From Candidatus Methanoperedens sp. (GTDB taxonomy: Archaea > Halobacteriota > Methanosarcinia > Methanosarcinales > Methanoperedenaceae): a DNA stretch of 6,344 bases. Shown piece by piece: positions 6,340 through 6,344 of this stretch. The notes beneath the pieces are model-generated. The model was given only the letters and a program-made list of their open reading frames with translations, was not told where the DNA came from and did not search any database. Position 1 is the stretch's first letter. The number at the start of each line of letters is the position of its first letter. The stretch spans positions 1 to 6,344 of the forward strand of contig JAJRAP010000310.1 of assembly GCA_028679855.1 (NCBI GenBank), written 5' to 3'. Position numbers and translations under genes: made by a program.

Positions 6340-6344
6340 TACGA
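6217..6344 (+). CDS. Doubtful ORF running off the right edge
   Basis: An ATG frame stays open for 42 codons to the edge, starting MNECILTGNSGDEVRQGSCL and ending in ...EEAYARLPCY. No ribosome site precedes it, only the AT-rich run GTTAAAGTTAAAGTTATATG. It overlaps three hairpins of the candidate structured RNA, so its residue pattern may just reflect RNA structure. An alternative frame with ATG at 6311 or 6323 (MQDYLAT) also runs to the edge and has GGAGG 3 nt before the second start, a short spacing. I cannot decide between a gene start and an untranslated RNA. Confidence 0.2.
   Translation, partial: MNECILTGNSGDEVRQGSCLNHFKLMTYSNRHEEAYARLPCY

Noticed and set aside
6311..6344. A new gene starting at ATG 6311 or 6323 (MQDYLAT...) behind a GGAGG
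   Set aside because: The spacing to 6323 is only 3 nt, the GGAGG directly adjoins the 10-bp stem, the codons lie in a further hairpin, and only 7-11 codons are visible. It is mentioned under the edge ORF but not listed as a gene.

Overview
The window looks like chromosomal DNA from a methanogenic or methane-oxidising archaeon, most likely of the Methanosarcinales/ANME-2 type. The reasons are a clear cofC gene for coenzyme F420 synthesis, a PdxS whose N-terminus ([16 protein letters not shown]) resembles Methanosarcina-type PdxS as I remember it, strong AGGAGG/GGTGGAG ribosome binding sites, and TATA-like boxes instead of bacterial -35/-10 pairs. The genus assignment is inference; no rRNA is present.

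Layout. Positions 1-1118, minus strand: cofC (2-phospho-L-lactate guanylyltransferase) followed 43 nt later by pdxS (PLP synthase lyase subunit), whose 3' half runs off the left edge. Positions 1119-1415: a divergent intergenic region with TATA-like boxes and two tiny ORFs of doubtful status. Positions 1416-3506, plus strand: a full-length SPATA20/YyaL (DUF255) protein, a thioredoxin-like domain fused to an (alpha/alpha)6-barrel. Positions 3507-4008: about 500 bp with a T-run terminator, short repeats, a 10-bp inverted repeat and a weak two-helix membrane ORF on the minus strand. Positions 4009-6032, minus strand: a tight two-gene operon, with an alpha/alpha-toroid (prenyltransferase/terpene-cyclase-repeat) protein first and an MFS transporter second. 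The ribosome binding site of the second gene overlaps the stop codon of the first. Positions 6033-6344: no secure gene, but a run of hairpins including two 10-bp stems, suggesting a structured RNA or the edge of a retroelement.

How the genes relate. cofC and pdxS supply two cofactors (F420 and pyridoxal phosphate) and may be co-transcribed. The thioredoxin-domain gene stands alone. The toroid protein and MFS pair is translationally coupled yet strongly mismatched in base composition (sampled lines about 27-30% versus 52-58% GC), which suggests they were joined recently. The least explained parts are the hairpin-rich right edge and the toroid/MFS pair. I found no CRISPR array, tRNA or rRNA.
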